Shown: positions 1 to 9,655, counted from the stretch's first letter. The stretch is DNA of 64,000 nt from Clostridium felsineum DSM 794 (GCF_002006355.2 NZ_CP096980.1:1550001-1614000), one strand, 5' to 3'. A program made the numbers and translations. Notes: generated by a model from the letters alone, not told the origin.

Positions 1-2
1 AA

Positions 3-530
3 AATTTAGATTTGGCAACAGGAAACTATAATCTAATGTTGTTTGAAAAAACACCTAATGATTATTTTTCAAAAATAGTTAACATAGCAAGTAGGATTTA
101 TGACACTATACTTATAAATACAAATCCAGATATAAGTTTGGCAAGTACTTTTGAATCAATAAAAATTGCAACGGATAATATACTTATTGTTAAGCCTAAT
201 TATACAAGTATAAGAAACACTCTTCTTTTAGTGGATAGTCTAAAAACTATAGTAAATAAAGAAAAATTAAAGTTTGTTATTTCTGAAATTTCAAGTAGTA
301 GTTTAGATAGTGAGACCATTGAAAAACTCTTTGAGGGATGTAACATAATAGGATATCTTAAAAAAGATACTAGAAAAGAAGAAGCCTTAAATAAGCAAAA
401 ACCTTTTATAGATAGTATTGCTTTAAAGAAGAGTGATATAAAACCTTATATAAATATTTTAGAAAAATTTGATTATATTCCTCAAAGTAGATTTTTCGAT
501 AAGGTATTTTTCAAAAAAGAGGTGTTATAG
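3..530 (+). CDS. Tad pilus CpaE/TadZ-like P-loop ATPase, C-terminal part
   Basis: The reading frame is open to the left edge, so this is the 3' part of a longer gene; TTG at 12 is probably internal. The visible part has a Walker-B-like stretch YDTILINTNPD followed by ILIVKPNYTSIRNT, the pattern of the C-terminal half of MinD/ParA-type ATPases such as CpaE/TadZ. These proteins localise Tad pilus assembly to the cytoplasmic side of the membrane. The stop codon directly abuts the ATG of the TadA gene, and the following genes are a Tad locus, which supports the call. The Walker A region lies outside the window, so family membership rests on the C-terminal part and context. Confidence 0.6.
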   Translation, partial: NLDLATGNYNLMLFEKTPNDYFSKIVNIASRIYDTILINTNPDISLASTFESIKIATDNILIVKPNYTSIRNTLLLVDSLKTIVNKEKLKFVISEISSSSLDSETIEKLFEGCNIIGYLKKDTRKEEALNKQKPFIDSIALKKSDIKPYINILEKFDYIPQSRFFDKVFFKKEVL

Positions 531-1814
531 ATGGGAAAAGTAAACCTAGTAGAAGAGCTTAACTATAAAGACAAAAAAGACATAAATAGAAAAAAGGTGG
601 GAAAAGCAGGGAGTGAACTAATAACTCTAGTGGACAGCATAATAAAGGAGTTTACAGAGAAAAGACCTTATTTAATAAATGATACAGAGAATGGTAAGAT
701 TCCAGAGCAATCTCTCAAAAATGAAATACTAAATTATGTAGATGAAAGAGGAATTGAAATAAGCGAAACAAATAGAAACAATTTAATAAAGAGTGTTAAA
801 GATTATTTGTTTGGGTATTATGTAATTCAAGACTTAATTGATAATGAAGAAATTTCAGATGTAAGGGTGCTTTCTTATGATAATATTTGGATAAAAATAA
901 AAGGAAAAAGAATGCCTGCAAAGGTTAAATTTCCTTCAAAAAAATCTTTTGATATATTTTCAAATTACATTGTTATAAAGCTTGGTGGTGTTTTAGATAA
1001 AAAGAATGCACTTCAAGTTCTATCAGACAGTACGGAAAAATTTCTTCTAAGAATAAGTGTAAGTTCATCTTTTGTAAATTCTGTTGATAATGCTTATATA
1101 TCAATAAGAAAACTTCCTAAAAAAAAATTATTTCTTGAAGATTTAATGATTAAGAAAGGTATGTTTAATAACAGTATATATGATTATCTTGTTGAGCAAA
1201 TAAATGTAGGAGCCAATATACTTTTGTGTGGAAAAGGTGGAAGTGGAAAGACTACTCTCATAAATGCAATGTTAGAAAAAGTTCCATATGATAGATCTGG
1301 GCTTATAATACAAGAAGTGAAGGAGTTATTTGCAAGTAAGCATCCTAACATGATGTCACAAAAAGAAATAACTGAATATACTTTAAATGGATTTACGAGA
1401 TTTGCAATGACTGAAGATTTAGACATGATAATAATAGGAGAGATAAAAGGTAAAGAATCTTTAAGTCTTTCTAAGGTAATTGGCACAGGACATATTGGTT
1501 GGGCTTCTGTACATTCCAATAGCTCAAAAGAAGCTGTTGAAAAAATGGTTGATTATATGTTGGAAGGAAATCCTAATTTGAGCAGATATGCTATATTAAA
1601 ATTACTTTCAGCAATAGACATTATAATATTTATGAAAGATTTTAAAGTTAATGAAATAACGGAGGTTTCGGGCTTTGATGAGAATAATAAGGAGCTTGAT
1701 TTTAACTCTGTATTTAAATTTAATAAGGGAAGTTTTGAAAAGTTAAATGACAGCTGCGAAAAAGTACAGAGAAAAATACAATATTATGATTATTTTAATG
1801 GCGGTGATAAATGA
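531..1814 (+). CDS. tadA: Tad/Flp pilus assembly ATPase, CpaF/TadA family
   Basis: A 427-residue type II/IV secretion ATPase that would power assembly of the Flp pilus from the cytoplasm. Walker A is GKGGSGKT at residues 234-241. An Asp-box-like IIQEVKEL follows, then a Walker B region DLDMIIIGEIKGKE and a His-box region GTGHIGWASVHSNS. The N-terminal domain (residues 60-200) has the usual CpaF pattern of charged helices followed by an RISVSSSF/SIRKLP segment. The start ATG follows the upstream stop without a gap, with an AGAGGTG Shine-Dalgarno inside the previous gene. The stop overlaps the next start (ATGA), so the genes are translationally coupled. Confidence 0.9.
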   Translation: MGKVNLVEELNYKDKKDINRKKVGKAGSELITLVDSIIKEFTEKRPYLINDTENGKIPEQSLKNEILNYVDERGIEISETNRNNLIKSVKDYLFGYYVIQDLIDNEEISDVRVLSYDNIWIKIKGKRMPAKVKFPSKKSFDIFSNYIVIKLGGVLDKKNALQVLSDSTEKFLLRISVSSSFVNSVDNAYISIRKLPKKKLFLEDLMIKKGMFNNSIYDYLVEQINVGANILLCGKGGSGKTTLINAMLEKVPYDRSGLIIQEVKELFASKHPNMMSQKEITEYTLNGFTRFAMTEDLDMIIIGEIKGKESLSLSKVIGTGHIGWASVHSNSSKEAVEKMVDYMLEGNPNLSRYAILKLLSAIDIIIFMKDFKVNEITEVSGFDENNKELDFNSVFKFNKGSFEKLNDSCEKVQRKIQYYDYFNGGDK

Positions 1815-2752
1815 TGATTATTGCCTTACATTTAATTTTATTTTTAGTTGTTATTGTTGTATCTTATGGTATTACAAAGCTTTTTATAAATAAAAATAAA
1901 ATAAATAAGGTACTGTCCTATTTGGATAAAAAGTACAGAGAAAGGTTGTTAGATAAAAAGGTAGATGAAGCATACAGAAAGAAGAAAAAGAATATCTTTG
2001 GAAAATTAGATTCACTAATATATATGTCAGGCATAAGAAAATACTTTAAATATATGAACTCCGAGTTATTTGTCGTAGGAGTTTTTATTATATCCTTCTT
2101 ATTTTCAGCTTTTATTTTTAAACTATATGAAAGTTGGATATTTACTGTTGAGGCATTTTTAGCAATACCTCTTATTTTTTATGGGATTTTAAAACAAATG
2201 ATCCAAATAAATTTTGATAGAATTGATAATAGCATAATGTTTTTCATAAGTTCATTAAAAAGTAATGCTAATATAGAAAACAATATTGTTTTCATGATGA
2301 AAGAAACAACTAAAAAACTTAAGGAACCAATCAGAACATACAATGATGATTTTATAAGAGATATACGATTTGGAATTCCTATAGAAAAAGCCTTTGAAAA
2401 TTATATAAACAAAGTTGAAAATATAAGACTTAAGAATATACTTAAAAACTTATATATATGTTCCATAAACAATGCTAATTATTCAAAGCTCCTTGATAAA
2501 ACTAGGGTAGTGGTTAGAAATTATTATGAGGGAAAAGAGAAGAGGAAGAAAAAAGTTAGGTCAGCACAAATAAGTATTATGGCAATAGTAGGGGTAAGTT
2601 TAGTAATATTACATTCCCTCTCTGGAATTACAAGTAACTTTTATGCTCTTTTGACAAGAACAACAGCAGGACAAATTCTTGTTGGATATATGATATGTGT
2701 AGTTCTGATAGCAATATACAAATGTATAACTCTTAAAGAGTTTAATTATTAG
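1811..2752 (+). CDS. tadB: Tad pilus inner-membrane platform protein, TadB-like
   Basis: A 313-residue membrane protein starting inside the tadA stop (ATGA overlap). It has a hydrophobic N-terminal segment (about residues 2-22), a pair of segments near 80-125 and two at the C-terminus (about 250-270 and 282-302). Between them lies a cytoplasmic T2SSF/GspF-type helical domain. This topology and its place between TadA and a second, similar membrane protein match TadB, which forms the platform moved by TadA. Sequence conservation in this family is low, so the assignment relies on topology and synteny. Confidence 0.75.
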   Translation: MMIIALHLILFLVVIVVSYGITKLFINKNKINKVLSYLDKKYRERLLDKKVDEAYRKKKKNIFGKLDSLIYMSGIRKYFKYMNSELFVVGVFIISFLFSAFIFKLYESWIFTVEAFLAIPLIFYGILKQMIQINFDRIDNSIMFFISSLKSNANIENNIVFMMKETTKKLKEPIRTYNDDFIRDIRFGIPIEKAFENYINKVENIRLKNILKNLYICSINNANYSKLLDKTRVVVRNYYEGKEKRKKKVRSAQISIMAIVGVSLVILHSLSGITSNFYALLTRTTAGQILVGYMICVVLIAIYKCITLKEFNY

Positions 2753-2773
2753 AAATTAGAAAGGGGTGCAAAA

Positions 2774-3616
2774 ATGGAATATGTTGTTTTGAATACTGCA
2801 CTTCTTATATGTATGCTTATAATTGCATACTACATCAGGAGGACAGTTAAGTTTCGATTTAGTAAACAATACAGAAATATTAAAAAAAGTAATGAAGGAA
2901 ACAAGAAGGATAATGTTTCACTGGTTAAATATTTTAATATACACAAAATAGAAAGGAAACTTATTATATGCGGTAATCCGCTAAAATTAACGGTTAATAG
3001 ATATATACTACTAAAAATTTTATTAGCAGTTATTTTTTTAATAACAGGATTTAGTTATATGGGTATTAATCCAGTTGGATTTACTGTAGCCTTAATAACA
3101 GCTATATTAGGTTTTTTTTCAGTAGATATAGTAAATTATTTGAGTAATGAGGATGATAAAAATAAAATAAGGATGGATTTAGCAGATGTTTATGATCTTA
3201 TAAGTTTACAAACAGTTGCAGGAGTAAATCTTGGGCATGCATTATTGGGGGCACATGCAGTTTGTAAAAGTAAAAGATTCAAGAAAAGTCTTATAAGATT
3301 GGCGGCTAAAATAAACTTATCTAAAAATATTGAAATGGCACTTAATGAATTTAATAATGAGTATGATATGCATGAGATAGATTCTTTTGTTGCACTTATG
3401 AAGGAAAGCTTATCAAGTGGTTTAAAAGAAGAAGCAATAGACGATCAAAGTTCAGCCTTGAAAGCTGTAAACTCTTTTTATACATCTAGTGAGACGGAAA
3501 AAATAGATATGTATATTTTAATTATATCCATGCTACTTTTAGGAGGAATTATTGCAATTGTTTACTATGCTATAGGTGTTAACTTAATGCAAAGTGCTCA
3601 TAAGATTTTTAGTTAA
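2774..3616 (+). CDS. tadC: Tad pilus platform protein, TadC-like
   Basis: A 280-residue membrane protein with an AAGGGG ribosome binding site. It has one N-terminal transmembrane segment, a pair around residues 75-115, the GspF-like motif region DLADVYDLISLQTVAGVNLGHAL, and a C-terminal segment (about 248-272). The VYDLISLQTVAG-like stretch is characteristic of TadB/TadC T2SSF domains. It completes the TadA-TadB-TadC core. A strong hairpin follows the stop and separates it from the pilin gene. Confidence 0.75.
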   Translation: MEYVVLNTALLICMLIIAYYIRRTVKFRFSKQYRNIKKSNEGNKKDNVSLVKYFNIHKIERKLIICGNPLKLTVNRYILLKILLAVIFLITGFSYMGINPVGFTVALITAILGFFSVDIVNYLSNEDDKNKIRMDLADVYDLISLQTVAGVNLGHALLGAHAVCKSKRFKKSLIRLAAKINLSKNIEMALNEFNNEYDMHEIDSFVALMKESLSSGLKEEAIDDQSSALKAVNSFYTSSETEKIDMYILIISMLLLGGIIAIVYYAIGVNLMQSAHKIFS

Positions 3617-3640
3617 TGATAATTTAATATTTGTTTTATG

Positions 3641-3666
3641 GGTTACAGGAAACTGTGACCTTTTTT
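3641..3666 (+). terminator. Terminator-like hairpin between tadC and the pilin gene
   Basis: GGTTACAG (3641-3648) pairs with CTGTGACC (3653-3660) through a GAAA tetraloop-like loop, with one G.U pair, and is followed by six T. It lies 41 nt before the pilin start. It could limit transcription from the upstream genes or act as a 5' leader attenuator for the pilin gene. Confidence 0.7.
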
Positions 3667-3706
3667 ATTGTAATGAAAAATTTTAAAAGAAGAGAGTGTT
3701 GTAAAA

Positions 3707-3934
3707 ATGAAAAATTTAGGAATTGTATTGGCTACAAAGGTAGTGTCTTTAAAGGAAGGAGTTAAAAATAAAGTTTTAAAGAATAAGAAAGGAGAGGTAA
3801 ACACTGTAGCGGTTTTAGTAATTATAGCAGTATTTTTACTCATAACCTACCCTATGTATAAAACGCTTATAAGTGGATTTATGTCAAGCGTACAAACGTG
3901 GTTCTCAAATACTACTAAAAATATATTCTCTTAA
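3707..3934 (+). CDS. flp: Flp-type major pilin precursor
   Basis: A 75-residue protein with the prepilin pattern: a basic leader of 29 residues ending NKKG, then EVNTVAVLVIIAVFLL, the hydrophobic helix that starts with Glu at +1. Cleavage after Gly29 by the prepilin peptidase encoded at 9656-10297 would give a mature pilin of about 46 residues, which is typical for Flp. It follows the TadC gene and a hairpin, and two pseudopilin-like genes come next. The leader is longer than in Gram-negative Flp pilins. Confidence 0.75.
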   Translation: MKNLGIVLATKVVSLKEGVKNKVLKNKKGEVNTVAVLVIIAVFLLITYPMYKTLISGFMSSVQTWFSNTTKNIFS

Positions 3935-3959
3935 TAGGATCACTTAAGGGAGTGATTAT

Positions 3960-4391
3960 GTGTTAAAAAAACGATTAAAACAAAAAAGTGAAGGCAGTAT
4001 TGAGGTTGTTGTTGCAACCTTAATTGCTGTTTTTGTTATTGGAACTATTATGGTGTATTTTACAGAAAATATGATTCCAATAAACACCAAAATTAAAGCT
4101 GAGACTATAGTAAGAAAGTATATGTTGAAAGAGGAAGAGAATGGGTACTTATCTAATGAAAATATATCAGCGATTGAATCTGAATTTAAGACTATAGGAA
4201 TAAGTAATGTAAACATTTCAGCTATTACTTCTCCAGTGACATATGGGAGTGATGTATATTTAAATGTAAGTTACAAAGATAATGTGAAAAAGATAACTGT
4301 TACCAATAGTATAATACCAAGCTTTACTAGTGAAGAAAAAATTGTGAATATACAAAAGAGTTCTACTAGTAAAAAGGTAATAGTTCCTTAA
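3960..4391 (+). CDS. TadE-like pseudopilin
   Basis: A 143-residue protein starting at GTG; the ATG two bases upstream reads into a stop after one codon. GGGAG lies nine bases before the GTG. After a basic N-terminus the sequence EGSIEVVVATLIAVFVIGTI resembles the TadE pattern (G..VE followed by a hydrophobic helix). The rest is an extracellular domain rich in Ser, Thr and Asn. It is probably a minor pilin or pseudopilin of the Tad system; the exact subtype cannot be told. Confidence 0.6.
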   Translation: MLKKRLKQKSEGSIEVVVATLIAVFVIGTIMVYFTENMIPINTKIKAETIVRKYMLKEEENGYLSNENISAIESEFKTIGISNVNISAITSPVTYGSDVYLNVSYKDNVKKITVTNSIIPSFTSEEKIVNIQKSSTSKKVIVP

Positions 4392-4406
4392 AATGAGGTG
4401 GTGATA

Positions 4407-5009
4407 ATGAAGAAAATAAGAAAGGTGTATAGTAAAATTTTAAAAAAGAAAAATGAAGGTAATACTGCAATAGCTATATTAAGTTTATTTACGATTATAC
4501 TTATTGGACTATTTGGAATGTTTATTTTATTTCATCAAGTTTTAGTAAGTAGAGCTGAAGGAGTTCAAGATGATGTAACTTTATCAAATCTTGCAACTTA
4601 TAAAAATATAGACCAACAAGCTTTAGCTATAAATAATAGTGATTTGAGAATAACAGATGCCGAAGGAGCTTTTGAAACATTCAAGCAATACTTACAGAAA
4701 AATATGAGACTTGATTCTAATATGAATGGATTAAGTGACAGTGTTGCTGATGGCACAGTTACAATAAAAGAATTTACAATCTACAATGTTAAAGAAAATG
4801 ATGTTGAAATATTTACATATAGTGATAATACACATATTTTTGTAATGAATGAAGTTAAAGATAAAAATATAGGTATTGTTAAAACTGTAAATAATGCAAT
4901 AGTAAAAAATACAACTGTACATGCAACTATTCAGTACAATATAGACTTAATGTTTAGTAATAAAAAAGAAGTTACAACATCTGTTGGTACGGATCTAGTT
5001 AAAAACTAA
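4407..5009 (+). CDS. TadE/TadF-like minor pilin or pseudopilin
   Basis: The ATG at 4407 is preferred because GAGGTGG lies 4-10 bases upstream; the GTG at 4398 overlaps that site. The 200-residue product begins with a basic stretch followed by EGNTAIAILSLFTIILIGLF and one transmembrane helix, then an extracellular domain of about 155 residues. The layout matches the preceding gene, and both probably encode low-abundance pilus components. No specific domain is recognised in the extracellular part. Confidence 0.55.
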   Translation: MKKIRKVYSKILKKKNEGNTAIAILSLFTIILIGLFGMFILFHQVLVSRAEGVQDDVTLSNLATYKNIDQQALAINNSDLRITDAEGAFETFKQYLQKNMRLDSNMNGLSDSVADGTVTIKEFTIYNVKENDVEIFTYSDNTHIFVMNEVKDKNIGIVKTVNNAIVKNTTVHATIQYNIDLMFSNKKEVTTSVGTDLVKN

Positions 5010-5028
5010 ATAAGAGAGGATGATAAAA

Positions 5029-5679
5029 GTGCATTTTAGAGTTAAAACACTTATAGGAACTGTTTTTATTGCAACTGCTTTGTTCGGAACACTAATTTAT
5101 ATAGAAGATAAAGCTGTGAATAAAATACCAAAAACAGAAGTTTTAGTTGCAACAAAGGATATAAATCAAGGTAATTTAATTAAAGAAAGTGATTTTAAAA
5201 AGGTTCAATATAGTTCTAGTGATGTTAATGATAATGATATTAAGAACTTTGATGACATAAAAGATAAGTATGCTTTATCCAATTTATATAAAGGTGAAAC
5301 TATTAATAAGAATAGAATAGCAGATAAAGATGATAATTCAAAAATATTTTTGAAGAAAAACGAAAAGGAAATTTCGATACCTATTAATAAAATAAATGGC
5401 GATGTTTTTGCAGGAACTCTTAGAAAAGGAGATGTAGTAGATATAGCACATACTGTAAATAACAATACTCAAGGAGTAGAAAATCAAGCACAAATAGACG
5501 GAAGACATGTAAAGATTTTAGGTGCGGTTGATTCGCAAGGTAAATTTTTAAATGATAATGACAAAAATGTTGTTGCAGCATCAATATTGATCGCTGGATC
5601 AGAAGATGAATTTATAAAGATATCAGGTCACCTATCTTCTGGTTATTTTACAATAGCAAAATCTTCAATAGCAAAATAA
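5029..5679 (+). CDS. cpaB: CpaB/RcpC-like pilus assembly protein (SAF domain)
   Basis: After one N-terminal transmembrane segment the sequence has a SAF-domain opening, TEVLVATKDINQGNLIKESDF, as in Flp pilus assembly protein CpaB/RcpC, and a C-terminal part with PINKINGDVFAGTLRKGD, also typical of the family. The in-frame ATG at 5020 sits directly on the GAGAGG ribosome binding site, so GTG at 5029 is the better start. It probably works in the envelope during pilus assembly. Confidence 0.75.
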   Translation: MHFRVKTLIGTVFIATALFGTLIYIEDKAVNKIPKTEVLVATKDINQGNLIKESDFKKVQYSSSDVNDNDIKNFDDIKDKYALSNLYKGETINKNRIADKDDNSKIFLKKNEKEISIPINKINGDVFAGTLRKGDVVDIAHTVNNNTQGVENQAQIDGRHVKILGAVDSQGKFLNDNDKNVVAASILIAGSEDEFIKISGHLSSGYFTIAKSSIAK

Positions 5680-5832
5680 ATAAAGTTGCCTTATTTATAT
5701 AGAAAATAATTAAAAAATTAAATTTAAAAGTTTAAATTCATTTGCAAACTTATAAATTAGATTGTAAAATGAAATTAATAAAAGGAAATAAAAAGTTATT
5801 TATGAAAAAACATATAAATAAGGAGAATTATG
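5680..5832 (+). other. Intergenic region, no gene supported
   Basis: About 150 very AT-rich bases before the next start. A 69-codon frame running from here into the next gene is only an overlapping frame of that gene. AAGGAG at 5820-5825 serves the gene at 5833. No convincing hairpin is seen. Confidence 0.5.
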
Positions 5833-6525
5833 ATGGGAAAGATGAAGATATTAATAAAGAATATTTTAAATATGTCTGTAAAGACAAAAATAATTGCTGG
5901 AACTGTAGCAGTTGTAATAGCTGGAGGCGGAGCAACTGGCGTTATTTATAAAATACATTTAAACAATTTAGCACAGGCAAAACAAATTCAAGAACATAAA
6001 ACAGCTTTAGCAAAAAAAGCAAAAGTTAAGGCAGATAAAATAAAAAAACAAAAGGAAGAAGAGGCTAAGAAAGCAGCTGAAGCCAAAAAAGCACAAGAAG
6101 TGGCACAACAGCAAGCAGCACAAAAAGCTGCACAGGATGCTGCTCAAGCGGCAGCTCAACAAGAACAAAAACAGCAACAAGTAGCACAATCACAACAGAA
6201 GCAATCGAGTGGAAAGAATAATTCTTCATCTGTAGGTAGTAAAGATAATCCTAATCCTTCAAATAATAATGGAGGTTCTAGAGTTATAAGCCAAGGAGGT
6301 AGTCCTTCTTCTGGTAAAGGTCACTCAAGTGGAAATGAATCTAATGGTGGTCATTCAGGCGGAAATGGTCCTTCAAATTCTGGGGGAAATAACGGAGGGG
6401 ATCATAGTAGTTATCAAGCACCAGTATCAAAAAGTAATTTTGATACGAGTCATATTGGAGAAAATGTAGGCAAACAACAACCAACACAAAGTGAGGTTGA
6501 TCAACTTGCGAATATGAGTAATTAA
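5833..6525 (+). CDS. Membrane-anchored Ala/Gln-rich coiled coil with Gly/Ser/Asn-rich tail
   Basis: Two adjacent ATG codons (5830, 5833) follow AAGGAG; the second has better spacing. The protein has a short cytoplasmic N-terminus, one transmembrane helix (KIIAGTVAVVIAGGGATGV, about residues 19-37), a Lys/Ala/Gln/Glu-rich helical stalk (about 45-125) and a low-complexity Gly/Ser/Asn/His tail (about 125-200). No enzyme motif is visible. Its place between the CpaB-like gene and the secreted ChW protein suggests a cell-wall-spanning part of the pilus machinery, but that is inference. Confidence 0.55.
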   Translation: MGKMKILIKNILNMSVKTKIIAGTVAVVIAGGGATGVIYKIHLNNLAQAKQIQEHKTALAKKAKVKADKIKKQKEEEAKKAAEAKKAQEVAQQQAAQKAAQDAAQAAAQQEQKQQQVAQSQQKQSSGKNNSSSVGSKDNPNPSNNNGGSRVISQGGSPSSGKGHSSGNESNGGHSGGNGPSNSGGNNGGDHSSYQAPVSKSNFDTSHIGENVGKQQPTQSEVDQLANMSN

Positions 6526-6535
6526 ACTAATTTTT

Positions 6536-6568
6536 AAGTGTATCAGATAAATGGTACGCTTATTTTTT
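6536..6568 (+). terminator. Terminator-like hairpin upstream of the ChW gene
   Basis: AAGTGTA (6536-6542) pairs with TACGCTT (6555-6561) with one G.U pair, followed by a T-rich run. It lies about 35 nt before the GTG start of the next gene. Confidence 0.6.
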
Positions 6569-6601
6569 TATCATTATTTTTTGAAAGGAGTCGGTTGAAT
6601 T

Positions 6602-9574
6602 GTGAATAAAAAAATATTTATTGCATCTTTAAGTTTACTTTTTGTGTTGCAATTTAAGGTTAATATATTTGCATCAACACAGATATATGATGCTTACGAA
6701 GGTGTTGATAATTGGCTATCGAACAATCTGAGTTATTCACCAGCAGGAGGTAATTTTAATAGTAAGCCTAATGCACCACGTAATAATATGAGAGCACTTC
6801 CTAATATGTCCAAAACTAGTAATTGGGATAATTTTTATGATCATGGAAGGTATTGGTCATTTGATAGTAATAGGGTGATACAAGCATTAGATAATAGATA
6901 TAATTTGCCAAGCACAGTTATGTATTATCTTAATGATATTAACCAACATGGACAAATGTATTATGACAATGGAGTACCTAATGCATATTGTGCATACTAT
7001 TATATCTTTTACAGAAGACCAAAACCATACTTTGTTTACACAAAATTGTCAGATGAAAATTATTATAAAGATGTAGCAGGCTCATACTGGATTAAGCCTA
7101 ATAAAAGTATAAATATAACTTCTAAATGGTTTGATAATGAAGGAAGAATGGATTTGGGCAAAGTATTTCTTAGGTTTACTAATAGTGTAAATGATGAAGT
7201 CTATCATCAATTTTATTCATCTAATATTAATGTAGTGTCTTTTGATAATAATGTGAATTTTATGCCTAGTGGTGATAGCGATTGTGACAGTAACGGATAT
7301 GGTGCTATATTTAACTTTGCTATTACTAAGAATAACGCTGATGTGCAAGTGAGTACTTCGGCGCAAAATAGTCAAGGTACTGCTTATCATGGAGGTAATA
7401 AAAATAGTGAAAATTGGGGACCTGCTGGAGATCAAGAGTGGATAAATAATTTTATGATAAAGACAGATGGAGATGCACCTGATTATGGAAGAACTTATAT
7501 AGATAACTTATCACCTACTGGCTTTGATGTATGTATTGATAATGTTAGAGACTCAAGAAGCGGAGTTAAAAGTGTACAATTTTTAGATAGTGGTGTTTAT
7601 AAAAATACTGAAAACATTGGAAATGGACTATATAGGTATCATTACAATTTAAATAGCGATAGTGATACTTATTCAATAAAAGTAAAATTAACAGATAATG
7701 TAGGAAATGAGCAAGTAGTCAAAGCTCCAACGGCTAAGCCAACAGCATTATTTAATTGCCAAAATTCTATATTTCAGAATCAGGAATTAGATATGTCTGA
7801 TACATCTAACTCAAATGATCCTAAGGATATTGTAAATAGTAATAAACAATTTCAGTATTCAGGAGATAACGGAAGCACTTGGAATGATTTAAATTTACAG
7901 CAGCAGACGTCTCAAGTCAACTATTCTTCACATGTATCAAATGAAGGATGGGAAAATGCTGTTGATGATGGTACTATTTCAGGGAATTTAAGCAACCAAG
8001 ATTTATATAGTTTTCAAGCTTTGAAAATTCAATTGAATAATAATAAAGTAAGTGGTATGGGTATAAAATATCGTGCGCATTGTGCCAGTATAGGTTGGCA
8101 AGACTGGGTATCTGATGGAGCTATGGCAGGAACAACGGGACAAGGATTGAACTTGCAAGCTTTAAATGTAGAACTTACAAACGCACCGCAAGGTATGCAT
8201 GTGTATTATCAAGCATGTATACAGGGTGATGGATGGCAAGATTGGGTTTCAGATGGTCAACAAGCAGGAACAACAGGACAAAATAAAGCTATTATTGCGT
8301 TAAGGATAAAAGTAGTTAATTTGAATTATAAACTGGCTCCATATTCTTTAGAACCTGGTAATTATCAAGTAAGGGAGAAGGTACAGAATATGGACAGTAA
8401 GAGGTGGTCGTATTATTATATCAGGAATCTATTAATAAAAAGTTTAATACCTATAAATGCCTCTTTAGAGGTCCAGCAGTATGACTATAAAGAAAATGAT
8501 AATAACTATTGGGTGCGTCCTAATAGTGTGTTTGGTGTGTACACAAATGGATATTTTCCACAATCTTATGGGATATATCCTTCAAGGACTTATGTGTTGT
8601 TTGCTAAGGATGGCAATATGACAGTAAACAGTGCTAGAGAGTATGCAGATATAAGCGGTCATTATTCCAATGGTTCTGATTATAGTCAGCAATTTAATTT
8701 TTTAAATAACGGAGATAGAGCAGTACAAAGTTCTTTGAATAGTAATAATTATTTGAGTGCAGTTCATAGGCTCACTGCTAAGAATGATGGTGATAGCTTC
8801 AAGTTATTTTACACAAATAGTTGCATAACAAATAAAGAATATGCAGCATCTTATCAAGATAGTGGTAAATGGCTTCATATTGATGGTAAAGCTCCAACAG
8901 GAGTTATAAGTTATGGGGTAAATGGTGAGACAGTTAATATATGTGGTGCAGATATGACAGATAATGATGGCTCTGGTATAAAAGAAGTGTACTCAATTGT
9001 GACAGATCCAGACACAGGAAAAAGTATGAAAGTAAATTTGCATAAGAAAGATAATCTTGATAACTGGGAAACTGGCAATTTTGATGCATACGCTTTAGCT
9101 CAAGGTGATAAAGTTAATATTAAAACTTATGCTACAGATAATGTAGGTAATACTGCACTGCTAGAAGATAAGACTATAGATTTCCTAACAATTAAAGCTA
9201 CACTAACACCGGATAGTGCAAAGCAGGGACAGCAGGTTACTTTTGATATTACAACTACAGGGTATGCTAAATATTTGTATATCTATCCACCTGAAGATAT
9301 AACATCACAGGATAAAGTAAATACATTTCCACTTTACAAGGAAATCAAAGAGGAGCCAATACATGAAGAAAAAATAAATTATATAATACCTCTTACTGTT
9401 CCACAAACTTATACAACGGATGGAAGAAGAAGACAACCATATATTATACGTATAGATGCTAAAAAAGATAATGGACATACTGTAACAGCATATGTTAAGT
9501 TGGACGTTTGTGATAATGTCTTAAGTGGTATTAAGACAGAAATCATTGATACAGGTCAGGATGTAAATAAATAA
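6602..9574 (+). CDS. Large secreted protein with ChW repeats, Tad-locus associated
   Basis: A 990-residue protein starting at GTG; an in-frame TGA lies three bases before the base preceding the GTG, and AGGAG lies upstream. Residues 1-25 are a signal peptide ending near IFAST. Three ChW repeats (clostridial hydrophobic with conserved Trp) lie at about residues 440-580, each with a GW core such as GWQDWVSDG. On either side are Ig-like modules with repeated DNVGN motifs (about 350 and 850), common in surface adhesins. No sortase motif or C-terminal anchor is seen. Lying inside the Tad locus just before the prepilin peptidase, it may be an adhesin delivered by or attached to the pilus. The ChW assignment is firm; the function is inferred. 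Confidence 0.75.
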   Translation: MNKKIFIASLSLLFVLQFKVNIFASTQIYDAYEGVDNWLSNNLSYSPAGGNFNSKPNAPRNNMRALPNMSKTSNWDNFYDHGRYWSFDSNRVIQALDNRYNLPSTVMYYLNDINQHGQMYYDNGVPNAYCAYYYIFYRRPKPYFVYTKLSDENYYKDVAGSYWIKPNKSINITSKWFDNEGRMDLGKVFLRFTNSVNDEVYHQFYSSNINVVSFDNNVNFMPSGDSDCDSNGYGAIFNFAITKNNADVQVSTSAQNSQGTAYHGGNKNSENWGPAGDQEWINNFMIKTDGDAPDYGRTYIDNLSPTGFDVCIDNVRDSRSGVKSVQFLDSGVYKNTENIGNGLYRYHYNLNSDSDTYSIKVKLTDNVGNEQVVKAPTAKPTALFNCQNSIFQNQELDMSDTSNSNDPKDIVNSNKQFQYSGDNGSTWNDLNLQQQTSQVNYSSHVSNEGWENAVDDGTISGNLSNQDLYSFQALKIQLNNNKVSGMGIKYRAHCASIGWQDWVSDGAMAGTTGQGLNLQALNVELTNAPQGMHVYYQACIQGDGWQDWVSDGQQAGTTGQNKAIIALRIKVVNLNYKLAPYSLEPGNYQVREKVQNMDSKRWSYYYIRNLLIKSLIPINASLEVQQYDYKENDNNYWVRPNSVFGVYTNGYFPQSYGIYPSRTYVLFAKDGNMTVNSAREYADISGHYSNGSDYSQQFNFLNNGDRAVQSSLNSNNYLSAVHRLTAKNDGDSFKLFYTNSCITNKEYAASYQDSGKWLHIDGKAPTGVISYGVNGETVNICGADMTDNDGSGIKEVYSIVTDPDTGKSMKVNLHKKDNLDNWETGNFDAYALAQGDKVNIKTYATDNVGNTALLEDKTIDFLTIKATLTPDSAKQGQQVTFDITTTGYAKYLYIYPPEDITSQDKVNTFPLYKEIKEEPIHEEKINYIIPLTVPQTYTTDGRRRQPYIIRIDAKKDNGHTVTAYVKLDVCDNVLSGIKTEIIDTGQDVNK

Positions 9575-9581
9575 TTAAGAG

Positions 9582-9613
9582 GCGGATAGGCAGAAATGTT
9601 TATTCGCTTTTTC
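9582..9613 (+). terminator. Terminator-like hairpin before the prepilin peptidase gene
   Basis: GCGGATA (9582-9588) pairs with TATTCGC (9601-9607) with one G.U pair, followed by TTTTT. It lies about 43 nt before the next start codon. Confidence 0.65.
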
Positions 9614-9655
9614 TATTTTTTGTGTAAGTGAAAATTAGTAAAAAGGGGATGAAAT

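Noticed and set aside
5742..5951. A 69-codon frame ahead of the Ala/Gln-rich membrane protein
   Set aside because: It lies mostly over the start of the real gene in another frame, lacks a proper ribosome binding site and yields a low-quality Lys/Asn/Cys-rich sequence.
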